Part shown: positions 33,071-43,622 of the stretch, in pieces | How the letters are laid out: every line of letters starts with the position of its first letter | Numbering within the stretch: position 1 is the stretch's first letter | Source of the DNA: Panicum virgatum | Taxonomy: Eukaryota > Streptophyta > Magnoliopsida > Poales > Poaceae | Direction: 5' to 3' | NCBI RefSeq assembly: GCF_016808335.1 | Contig: NC_053146.1 | Span: 30,791,495 to 30,855,494 of the forward strand | Length of the DNA: 64,000 nucleotides | Notes under the pieces: model-generated | What the model was told of the DNA's origin: nothing | Databases searched by the model: none | What the model saw: only the letters and a program-made list of their open reading frames with translations | Made by a program: the position numbers and the translations under genes

Positions 33071-34080
33071 TGTTGGTGTTTCTTATGCCCAAAAGAATAT
33101 CAAATCCTCAAGCGCACAGAATCACCACTGTAGCACTTCACCTTGGAGTATTTCAGGGTATCGTATATTTCCTCAGGGAAGCACTATGGTTAAAGAGTAT
33201 CGAAGAATCGAATGACAAACTTTACTAAAGATATCAACCGACTAACTTAGTGGGGGTAAGCCTGATATGATAGATAAGACAATGGCCACGATGACCATGT
33301 GACACAAGAGACTCTAATCCTTAGAGAGGTAAGCAGCTAGGAGGACAACGAGCGAGAAAGACTCCTAAAACACTTCTAAACTATGCAGCTAGCCTCTCTA
33401 GTCTAAACCTTGCTTCTAACTAGTTATCGGGAACCTAGAGCTTACTTCGGCGGCTGGAAGAGGAAGGACTTCAGAAAGGGATGAGAAGGGAGTCCAACGG
33501 CAACCTGCAACTACTGCTATGAAAACACTCGAACATGGTGGACTACGAGGGACGGACAGGGCTGTCACCACCTGCCGCCTACCACAACGGTTCCGTGGGG
33601 CGGAACACACTTTCTATCTAACACTAAGCCCAGACACCACGCCCGTACTCGGTGTTAGGATTTTCTTGTCGCGAACAAGAGAAATCCCCTTCAACCTATG
33701 GAACTAACTTGAGCCTCCCTAGTCCGGGCGAGAAAACCCGTAAGGTAAGATCCCGATAAACAAGACAGGTACAAAGCCTAAGCTAGAGAATTACTTCCGC
33801 ACACAAGTAAGATAATTTGGAAAGGAAAATAAATGCTAAAAGTAAAGCTGACTCGAAATGATAAAGAAGATTACTTATATTGATAGATGTCAAAGGAAAA
33901 GATACAAGAGCTTATACCGACTTCCGATGATGACTCCGGAATCCCGAGACAAGCTCGACTCGACTCTAACTCCTAGACTACCTAACCTACTCTAGAAACT
34001 AAGAATGAGAGAAGAGAGCTCCTTTTGGTGTGTGTTGGAGTGGAGGTGTGGGTGTTCTTTTATAGCTCTTCCAAGGCGGT
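33071..34080 (-). repeat. Athila(-) 3' LTR, part before the SIRE insertion
   Basis: Aligns with 52614-53580. It begins TGTTGGTGTTTCTTATG; the last five bases (34076-34080, gcggt) are one copy of the SIRE target duplication. Confidence 0.85.
34058..34064 (-). promoter_or_regulatory. TATA box in Athila(-) 3' LTR
   Basis: TATAAAA on the minus strand, in the context AGAGCTATAAAAGAACACC; the other LTR has the same box at 53559-53565. Confidence 0.65.
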
Positions 34081-35841
34081 TGTAAGGATCGATGGACCAA
34101 GAGGGGGGGGGGTGAATTGGGCCTTTTTCAAAATTCTAAAGCAATAAAACAACATTAACCTATGCAATGCTAGTAAGGCTCAATTCACCAACCAGCTAAA
34201 CAAAGCAAACTACACAAGCTAACAAAGATATGAAACTAAGCAAGGTAGAGCTAAGTTATGATCTCTAATGTCAAGCACATGAAAAGTTGCAAGAAAGTAA
34301 ATGCTTGAAATGAAAGAGTGGGCAAGAGACAACCGGATTTTTCCCGTGGTGTCGATGTGTTGGCACACACCCCTAATCCACGTTGTGACACTCACTAAGA
34401 GTCTTGTCACCTCCCATGTCACCGAGACTTGGGCGCTCACTAAGAGTCTCCGTTCACCATCCCGGCGTGGTGGAGCTCAAGCCACGTACACACTTCTTCG
34501 GGCTCCCACAATCCTTGGCAAGCTCCGGAAGAAACACCTTCAATCACCAAGATCGTCTAGGTGCTGCCAAACACCAAGAGTAACAAGCTCCTAAGCCTTC
34601 ACTTGACCTACACTCAGTTGGCCCTAGCTCAAGCACACTTGCTACACTTGCAAAGGATGAGTTCTTCAAGGTTGAAGCACAAACTAAGTACTAGATCTTC
34701 TCTCTTTTGCTCAAAGCTCTTTCTCTTCTTCTGAAGGGTGGCCTCAGGTTTTCAGGGTGTCAAAGGCAACTGAAATGAACCAGGGGGTACCCTTATATAG
34801 AGTGGAGGAGGTCACATAGCCGTTGGAAGTTTTCTGCAGAAAAACCGTGACCACCGGAAGAACCGACGGTATAGAAAATATGGGCATCGGTTCAACCAGT
34901 CTCTCTGTGTCAAAGAAGTAGCCGTTGGAGTTCTGACACAGTATCCACGCTTGCGTCATTGCACCGGTGCATGCTCCGTAGGGGTATCGGATCAACCGGT
35001 GCTGAAGTGGTTCACTGATCAACTCAAACAAGCGTTCTGGAACAAAGTACATCCAATGCACCGGTGCTTTGATTCTGAAGCGTCGGTTCAACCGGTGCTG
35101 AAGAGAAGTTGGAGTCCACCAAAATATGCTCCCTGGAACAAAAGACTTTCATTGCACCAGGTGCTTTGATTTCGGAGCGTCGGTTCAACCGGTGCTGAAG
35201 AGAGGTTGAAGTCCACCAAAACATGCTCTTTGGAACAAAGGACTTTCATTGCACCGGTGCTTTGATTTCGACCATCGGTTCAACCGGTGCTAAACTTGAT
35301 TTCTGCCTTCATCCAGAGAAGATAGACCGATAGGTCATCGGTCCTTCCGCCATGCATCGGATGCTCCGATGTTACGGCACCGGTTCAACCGGTGCTGCTG
35401 ATTTTCTTTGTTTTCAGCTTTTTTGACTTGGATTTGAATGTGACTTTGATTGTTTCTTCTTCCAAGAGTTGTGTTGACTTCTATTGACCATCTTTTGCTG
35501 TTTTGAGTGAGTGTGCAAGATTTCTAAGGCCAACTCAAGTTTGATCAAGCTACTAACTCATGAACCCCTCTTAATAGTACGATCAAGAACTAGAAAATAT
35601 AAAACCTAACTAAACCAAGTGTCCTTCAACTCCTTGTGACACTTGAGACTAGAAAGGTCCTTAATCTTTCAAATTGAGTTCTTGGTACGCAGAATTGTTT
35701 TGAATTGAGGGGTCTCCTTTCATATTTCATATGAGACTAATCTAGTTATTGAGCTTTCCTTTAAAACACACGTTAGTCGCATACGGTTGTCATTAATCAC
35801 CGAAACTTACCATTAGCATCTATCGGCCTAGATGCGCTACA
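34081..35841 (-). repeat. SIRE 3' LTR
   Basis: Contains a TATA box at 34793-34799, and 96-97-bp tandem units starting near 35039, 35135 and 35232, each with a GGTTCAACCGGTGCT palindromic motif. A G10 run occurs near 34107, longer than in the other LTR. Confidence 0.92.
34793..34799 (-). promoter_or_regulatory. TATA box in SIRE 3' LTR
   Basis: TATATAA followed by GGGTACC on the minus strand; identical context at 46321-46327. Confidence 0.65.
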
Positions 35842-35856
35842 ATCTCCCCCTTTTTG
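35842..35856 (-). promoter_or_regulatory. SIRE polypurine tract
   Basis: Minus strand AAAAAGGGGGAGAT ends at the LTR border. 35857-36108 between the extra ORF and this tract has no gene; it includes further CCCCCTATCT-type pyrimidine runs near 36040-36075. Confidence 0.8.
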
Positions 35857-36108
35857 GTGATTGATGACAACACAAAGTAGAGATACATACTATATAAAAA
35901 AAATGAAAGAGATAAACAAGCATGCATTACTTGAAATAAAGCACATGTAGGGACATGTCAACACAGAGCATACACAATATCCAAATAACATGTCCAAACA
36001 CAAAATCCATGAAGATCCAATCACGCCACAAACCACCAAGCTCCCCCTATCTCTACTCCCCCTATCTATCTCCCCCTTTGGCAACAAAGCACCAATAAGG
36101 AAGGCAAA

Positions 36109-38433
36109 CTAATCCTGAGCTGGAGAAGGCGGGGTCTTCCGGCTGGGTCCGGTGGAGAACTGAGCGGCGGAGTCGTCGGCGTCGTCGGCGTCATCGTCCG
36201 TCCAGTCGTCGTCGACCGAAGAGGACTTCTGCTCGACCGGAGTCGTCGGAGCAGCAGAAGTAGCTGGTGTAGCGGTAGAAGCTGGCGCGGCGACGACCGT
36301 GGAGTCTGTCGGAGGAGCAGACGTGACGGGAGTCAGGTCTGGCTGAGTGGAGCGCGCGACGGACGGACGGAGCACCTCAGGCTGTGAAGGTGACTCGAAC
36401 GTGAGTGACTGAGCCGAGGGGTGCTGTAGCTGGTGTAGGATCTACTGCTGTCTATGAAACTCTGCACTGCTGCTCGGCAGTCCAAACACTAGGCTGAGGA
36501 GCAGGAATCGGAGCAGCAGTAGGAACAGGACTGGCAAACAACCCGGTCTGAAGAAGTGGTGACATCGGGAAAGATGACAAGGGTGTCTGCACAAATCCGC
36601 CAACAGGAGGAGCGGGAGCAGTAGGGTCGAACTGGAGCTGCTGGGGTGTAGGGAGCTGAGGCTCAGGCAGTCCAGTGTGACGATACAGCTGACCGAAGCA
36701 TCCCGAGAAGAATGTAAACATCTGCTGCTGTATCTGGGACTGCTGCTGTAGCTGTAGCCTCATGGCCTCCTGCTACTGCCGAATGCCCTCAAGAACAAGT
36801 GTCTGGGCCTCCTGCTGACGAGCCTGCTCGGCCTGCATGCTCAGCTGAGCTGCAGCAAATCTGTCCTACTGATCTGATAGCCGAGTAAGAATGGTAGCGA
36901 GTGCATCGGGCTGAGTGACCTGAGCAGTGGAGATTGGAGGAGCGGGGGCACGTGCTGCACCAGTAGATCCTGCCTCATCATCATGAGCTCCTGGAGGGAC
37001 GGTAATAGTGGGAATGAAATCCTCGTCATCCTCCGAGTCCTCTGAGTCAGTGATCAGGTAGTGTGGGAGCTGGGCCTCTGCTGCTGCTAGTGAAGCGTCC
37101 TCGGCTGCTGTCGGATCATCTGCAACTCTGCCCTCAGCCAAGAAACACTCATCCAGAACCCGCTGTGCTCGGCAGCTGGCCTCTCGAGCCACGACGACCG
37201 TCTCGAGGATTAGCAGGTGAGTAAAAACTGAACTGTGTCCTCGAGTGCTCCAGCTCATCCATGTGCTCATTCTGACTTAGCTGAGCCAGAATCCAGCAGA
37301 TCCAATGAGCAAATGGATGGCGACGGATGAACTGTCATCCCATCCAGAATCACATCCTCTAGCTCACAGATAAAGAAGTCGACTAGGTCAAAGTCACGAC
37401 CTATCATGATATAAAGTAGAAGCCACTGCTGCAGAGCTGTGATCCCCTCATTGTATCCAATCCGAAACAACAAGCTCTTCCTCAAAGCTAGATGGATAGA
37501 GTGTGCCAGGGGAGTCAGCCTGTCCGGAGTCCTCGGTGTGCCAGGCAGGAAAGGCTACTGAAAGAGAACACTGATCTCCTCGTCAGATGGAACGTGAGAC
37601 TCATGAGGACGTCGAGGAGGTACCGTGCTGCCATAAGCCTGATAGTGTACGAAGTGTGGCTCCTCGGCAATCTGAACTCCAAGAAAGGTAGCCAGTCGTG
37701 CTCGGGTCAAACGATAGTGCCTCTCCTGGAACATGAAGTCAATAAACTGCCGGTCCTCCTCAATGAATAGAGTGGCGTAGAAGACTCGAACCCACTCTCG
37801 AATGTACCTGGACCTCTCACTGAGTAGAGTAGGCAATCCAACATATCTCTCGAAGAGAGGAAGCACTGGAGTCCCACCTGCTGCTACATGCATAGCTACC
37901 CAGTGGAGCATCTTGTGCTCACTGATCTTGATGTCCAACTGGCAGTAGGTATGGTAAAAGGACTCCTGAAGCAGAGTGTAAAAACGACGATCAACTCCAA
38001 CATCCCTCTGCTCGGGAAACCACTGCTCCGGGGTCACATAACGCAGTCTCTTGACCCTAGGTCCTGGAATACCCCTGAGATCGAACAACTCAACCTCGGG
38101 CAGCTCCTCACCACTGTCCTGACCACCTGTCTGAGTCTGACTACCGGTGTGCTGCTACTGCTGTGCATGGCCTGCTCCCCTCTGAGTGCCACCACCTCGA
38201 GTCCATGGACGTGAGTGGGACTCAGGTGTGGCCTGAGCTGTCTGAGTACATCTTGAGCGACGTAACTACTGTTGTGGCTCCCCCTGAGCCTGAGGATCCC
38301 TGATCCTGAGCGATCCCTGCCTATCTGCTGCATCTGCAACTGCCTCAGCCTGCTCTCGCTCGCGGTCCTCACGGGTGCGCTTCTTCTTCATCTGCGCAAC
38401 CACCTTACCCTTGCCCTTCTTGTCACCAGCCAT
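36109..38433 (-). pseudogene. Extra sense ORF of the SIRE element (plant-transposon-domain-like), broken
   Basis: Start codon 38433-38431 (MAGDKKGKGKVV). A charged N-terminus rich in Lys, Arg, Glu and Gln leads to a globular region (about 38090-37270) with LFDLRGIPG, WVRVFYATLF and RLTRARLATFLGVQ. The last two resemble the fold seen in 'putative plant transposon protein' domains near LTR retrotransposons; this is a weak by-eye match. An acidic/Pro/Gln-rich C-terminus follows (WTDDDADDADD). Six TAG stops (38266, 38155, 37555, 36866, 36773, 36442) each follow a CAG. There is one frame change near 37270 and one near 36440. It occupies the place where SIRE elements of other plants carry an envelope-like ORF, but no signal peptide or membrane span is apparent. 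Function unknown. Confidence 0.65.
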
Positions 38434-40158
38434 CTGTCATAGAGAGTCAAAACAAAGATTTGATTTGAGCCTATGACGTGAAATCTAGTGGATAGCAGCC
38501 TTGATATCGAAGACACGCTAAAAGATTTAAAAGATTATCTATGTGAGCATGTGCAAAGATAAGTGACAAGATTCTTATGTGTGTGATCAAGGCAAGGATA
38601 TATGTAAACATGTGTGCAAAGGATGATGTATCAAAGGAATTTCACTTTGCAACAAGGTGTAAAGGCCATACCCTGACAAATCAGGGAAGAAAGCGAAGAA
38701 AAGCCTAAGAGGCAATTCCTCGAACACCTTGAGGGCGCCTAAGCAAAGGGTGGAGGGATCAAATCGATCTTGAATGCTTGAGCGTGGGAGGCTGATCGGA
38801 GCAGGGGAGGCTGCGCGTGTGTGGAGAGGCCGTCGGTGGCGGTGAGCGGCGGCGCGTGGGTGGCACAGGCGCGGCGTGGGCGCGCGAGCAACTGCGGAGC
38901 AGCAACGCAGGAGAGGTGGGGTCGCGCGCGGGCAGTGGCGCAGTGGAGAGCTCGGGCGCGGCGGCGGCTTGGAGTGGCGCGCGTGCGGCAGCGGAAGGGC
39001 GACGCAGGAGTGGCGGCGGCAGAGCGGCGTACGGGCGCGGGTACAGGGGCGGCGGCGGTTTCGCGAGGAGGAAGAAAACTGTTTTGTGAAACTGACGCGT
39101 GGGCCCGCAGAAGGGTTAAGTGAAAACAAAACGGGCGGGCCCGCCAACCCTAGGCACCGGAAGGTCCGATGGTTCAGAGAAAATAGCGCCGGTGTAACCA
39201 TCGGAGCAACGTTGACCGGATCTGAACGAAAAAGAAACGTGGTCAACAGGGTCATCGGAAGCTCCGCCACTGAGGCACCGGAACATCCGATGGGCGTCGG
39301 TGCATCAGCAGGAGTAAGGTCCAGAGGCTATGCAAGGGCCATTTACTCCACGCAGTAGCACCGGTTGAACCGATGCTGAAGCGTCGGTTCATCCGCCATT
39401 CATCGGAAGCACCGGTGGCCATCGGTGTTAAAATAGGAGGTTGTTCCAGAGGCAATGCAGAAGCCGAGCCACGAAGACTTTAAGCACCGGTTGAACCGAT
39501 GATGGATAAACATAGGGCGTCGGTTTAACCGGTGGTTAAGGTAAATTTCTGCTGAACTACTAACTCTACTTCTGATCCAAATTTCCAAAACCAAAGCCAT
39601 AAACACTCAATTTGGATCATTTTCGAGAGACAACCTCACCCCTTAAACACTCATACTAAGTGCTCGCAAGCTTTTATATAAACATAGACAAATTAAGAAC
39701 CAAGCGAGGTTTAAACACAAAAACCAAATGTATGAGCCACTTTGCCTATGAACTTAGAGATAGAAACTTTAAGTTCGATAGGACGTGACTCAATAGGCAT
39801 GAAAGCACAACATTGATCTTATCACGCTTGTAGAGATGATATATCATATTTAGCATGAATATCTTTCTCGAAGTGTGATTTGCTCCCTTGTGATGCTACT
39901 AACGAGATGCAATGCCAATGCAAGGCGAGAAATTAAACATGGATGCATTCTATATGACAAGCACATGCATTACAAAATTTAAATCTATCTTGTCAAGTTT
40001 GAACCCTCGTCAAGCTTCTTCATGATGAACCATTCTTCATGCCATGAGCGAAACCAAGACCACCGGCTCATGCAAGACCCATGTTCATCACTATCTTGAC
40101 AAGGTTAGACAAGCCCCTAGCACATGTACAAGTGAAATGCATCTATATGACAAGGCAA
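38434..40158 (-). other. Spacer between SIRE pol and extra ORF, with a GC-rich block
   Basis: 1.7 kb without a convincing gene. About 38790-39130 is very GC-rich and yields overlapping open frames on both strands. About 39130-39540 carries GCACCGGTTGAACCGATG-like motifs also found in the LTRs. TATATAAAAG on the minus strand lies at 39671-39680, upstream of the extra ORF. Confidence 0.5.
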
Positions 40159-43100
40159 TTATATGACGTTAGAAGCATCTAGAATGTTAAGCTCACTCCT
40201 TAGCCTAACAAAAGTACTCTCGTCTAAAGGTTTTGTGAAAATATCCGCCAATTGCTCCTCGGATCTCACACCTTGAAGAGATATATCTCCTTTGGCTTCG
40301 TGATCACACAAGAAGTGATGGCGAATATCAATGTGCTTTGTGCGAGAGTGTTGAACCGGATTTTTGGCAATTTTTACGGCACTTTCATTGTCACAAAGGA
40401 GCGGGATCCTATCTAGTTTCACACCAAAGTCCAAAAGGGTTTGCTTCATATATAGGATTTGGGCACAACATGCACCGGCCGCTATATATTCCGCTTCCGC
40501 GGTGGACAAAGCCACGGAATTTTGCTTCTTACTCGACCAAGAAACTAGAGAACGCCCAAGCAAGTGGCAACCCCCGAAGGTACTCTTGCGATCCACACGG
40601 CTTCCGGCAAAATCCGAATCCGAGTATCCCAAGAGATCTAAGCTAGCGCCTTTGGGGTACCACAAGCCTATGCTAGGAGTGTGCTTGAGATACCGAAGGA
40701 TCCTATTCACAGCCGAAAGGTGTGATTCCTTTGGGTTAGCTTGAAAGCGGGCACACAAGCACACACTAAACATTATATCGGGCCTAGATGCGGTAAGGTA
40801 AATCAAAGACCCTATCATAGAACGATAGAGGGAATTGATCAATCGGTTTACCGTCCACATCCAAGTCGAGATGCCCATTAGTTGCCATGGGTGTCTTGAT
40901 TGGCTTGCACTCATCCATCTTGAGCTTCTTCAAGATATCTTTAGTATATTTTTCTTGATGGATGAATGTCCCTTCCTTCATTTGTTTGACTTGAAAACCG
41001 AGGAAGAAGGTCAATTCGCCAATCATGGACATCTCGAATTCCCTAGACATCATGGTAGCAAACTCATGGCTTAGTAAATCATTAGTTGAGCCAAAGATAA
41101 TATCGTCAACATAAATTTGACAAATGAAAAGATCCCCGTTGACGTCTTTTGTGAACAACGTGGTGTCCACCCTCCCGATCTTGAAGCTTTGCATGATTAG
41201 GAAGTCACGAAGCCTCTCATACCAAGCCCTTGGAGCTTGTTTGAGCCCATAGAGTGCCTTGTGCAACCTATAAACATGATTAGGATTCCTCGGATCTTCA
41301 AACCCGGGAGGTTGCTCAACATAAACAAGTTCGTTAATAACGCCATTTAAGAATGCACTTTTCACATCCATTTGATATAACTTAATGTTATGATGTGAAG
41401 AGTAAGCAAGAAGGATACGGATAGCTTCAAGTCTTGCGACCGGAGCAAAAGTTTCACCAAAATCCAAACCTTCGACTTGAGAAAACCCTTTTGCCACAAG
41501 TCTTGCCTTGTTGCGTACCACCACCCCATGTTCATCTTGCTTGTTCCGGAAGACCCACTTAGTGCCAATGATATTCTTGTCTTTCGGAGGAGCTTCGAGG
41601 ACCCAAACTTCATTGCGGGTGAAGTTGTTCAATTCTTCTTGCATGGCCATCACCCAATCCGAGTCCTCAAGCGCTTCCTCTATGCTAGTGGGTTCAATAC
41701 AAGAAACAAACGAGTGATGTTCACAAAATGAAGCATGCTTAGAGCGAGTTCTTACTCCCTTTGAAGGACTACCAATGATTTGACCAATTGGATGATCCTT
41801 GGAGATGCGACCATGCTTCACTAGCGGTATTTGCATGGATGCTTGTTGGGGTGGATCTTGTGCGACTTGTGCTTGTTGTGGAACACTTTGCTCTTCTTGT
41901 TCTTGGACTTGGGGTGTTGGTGTTGGCACAACTTCTTGAGGTTGTGTATCATCTTTTTCTTGATCTTCATCCACTTGGGGCGCCGTGGAGGTGCTTGGTG
42001 TAGATGAGGAAGGTCCTCCCCCTTGATCATTTCCTTCATGCACCTCTTCCGGCTTGATATCCCCAATGGACATCTTCTTCAATGCTTCATCAATCTCATC
42101 ATCACCTACATTTTCATAGCCAACAACCTCCTCTTGGGAGCCATTAGATTCATCAAACTCCACATCACATGTTTCTTCAACTAACCCGGAGGTTTGATTG
42201 AATACTCTATATGCTTTGGAGTTTGATGCATAACCAAGAAAGAAACCTTCATCACATCTACTCTCAAACTTACCGAGCCTTTTCTTCTTATAGATGAAGC
42301 ATTTGCAACCAAAGACTCGAAAGTATGATATATTTGGTTTCCTTCCGGTGATGAGCTCATATGGAGTTTTCTTGAGGAGTCGGTGAGGATATACTCGGTT
42401 GGATGCATGACACGCCGTGTTGATTGCTTCCGCCCAAAACTTCTCGGACGTGCCATAATCATCCAACATTGCTCTTGCTAGGGTGATGAGTGTCTTGTTC
42501 TTTCTTTCCACCACTCCATTTTGTTGAGGCGTGTAGGTGGCGGAAAACTCATGCTTGATGCCCTCTTCATCGCACCATTCTTCAATCTTCATGTTCTTGA
42601 ACTCGGTGCCGTTGTCACTCCGGATCTTCACAATTGGAGAGTTGTACTCCCTTTGAGCTCTTCTTGCAAATGTCTTGAAGAGTTCCGGAGTTTCACCCTT
42701 ATCGCCTAGAAACATAACCCAAGTGTAACGTGAAAAATCATCAACTATTACTAGGCAATAGAGGTTACCACCAATGCTCTTGTATGTAGTTGGACCAAAG
42801 AGATCCATGTGAAGTAGCTCGAGCGGCTTGGAGGTAGACAACATCGTCTTGATGGGATGATGTGTTGCGACTTGCTTCCCGGCTTGACATGCTTTACATA
42901 GCTTGTTCTTGTCAAACGTGACATCCTTCAAGCCGGTGATCATCCCTCTCTTGTGGGCTTTCTTGAGGTTGCTCATGCCAATATGAGCAATTCTTCTATG
43001 CCAAAGCCACCCAAGAGAAGACTTGGTGAAGAGGCATGTCATGGTGCTTGTTTGCTTTGAAGAGAAGTCCACTAAATAGATGTTGCCATGCCTGAACCCC

Positions 43101-43426
43101 GTGAATACCATTGACTTGTCTTCTTCAAGAGTTACTACAACACCATTCTTGTCAAAGGTACACGTTAGTCCAAGATCACACAATTGAGCAATAGAAATGA
43201 GATTAAAACTAAGTGCTTCTACAAACAAGACATTAGAAATAGATAAATCTTTAGAGATTGCTATTCTACCCAAACCTAAGACTTTCCCCCTTGAGTTATC
43301 ACCATAGGTGACATGTTCATGATCGCCGGGGTCTTCAAGAGAGGTGAACATGCTATCATTGCCGGTCATGTGTTGAGAGCAACCGCTATCAAGTACCCAA
43401 TGTTTTCCACCGGCTTTGTAGTTCAC
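40159..43426 (-). CDS. pol: SIRE pol (protease, integrase, RT, RNase H), one frameshift
   Basis: The first frame (43426-40784, 880 codons) holds protease (LDSGCS, D13), the pre-integrase HHCC finger (H143, H148, C177, C180), integrase with D208, D271 and E307 (D-35-E), a low-complexity linker (about 460-535) and RT ([29 protein letters not shown] 772-775). Near 40835-40845 the frame shifts by one and continues as the copia RNase H ([43 protein letters not shown]), ending at 40159-40161. Protein order PR-IN-RT-RH is that of Ty1/copia. Pol is one frame off gag and a TAG (43427-43429) precedes it, so either a gag-pol shift or a mutation separates them. With the RNase H shift the element is probably not functional now. 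Confidence 0.93.
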
Positions 43427-43622
43427 CTACACACATGAGAATTCACTTTTGAGTTTTAGGAACCCAAACAAGCTTTGGGCCTTGCACATGTGTGACAAGA
43501 GCTTTTGGGACCCAAAGTTGCTTGGGGAGCTTCTTCTTTGACTCCTTAGCAATTTTGCCAATAAATTTGGCCTTCACCTTGCCCTTCACTTTACTCAAGA
43601 GAAAATGGTTATTTTGAAACAT
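43427..43622 (-). other. Gag-pol junction of SIRE
   Basis: Beyond the gag TAA (43623-43625) the gag frame stays open for about 59 codons (KLPKQLWVPKALVTHVQG) to a TGA at 43443-43445. Such WVPK repeats usually sit between gag and protease in this lineage, so the protein probably continued here. This fits stop-codon readthrough or a recent nonsense mutation. Confidence 0.6.

Noticed and set aside
38587..39270. A 227-codon minus-strand open frame upstream of the SIRE extra ORF
   Set aside because: Arg/Pro/Ser-rich low-complexity product in a GC-rich block with competing frames on the + strand; no motif supports a gene.
43427..43445. A 20-bp GT...AG stretch between SIRE gag and pol as a mini-intron
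   Set aside because: Far shorter than any spliceable plant intron; a frame change or readthrough is more likely.
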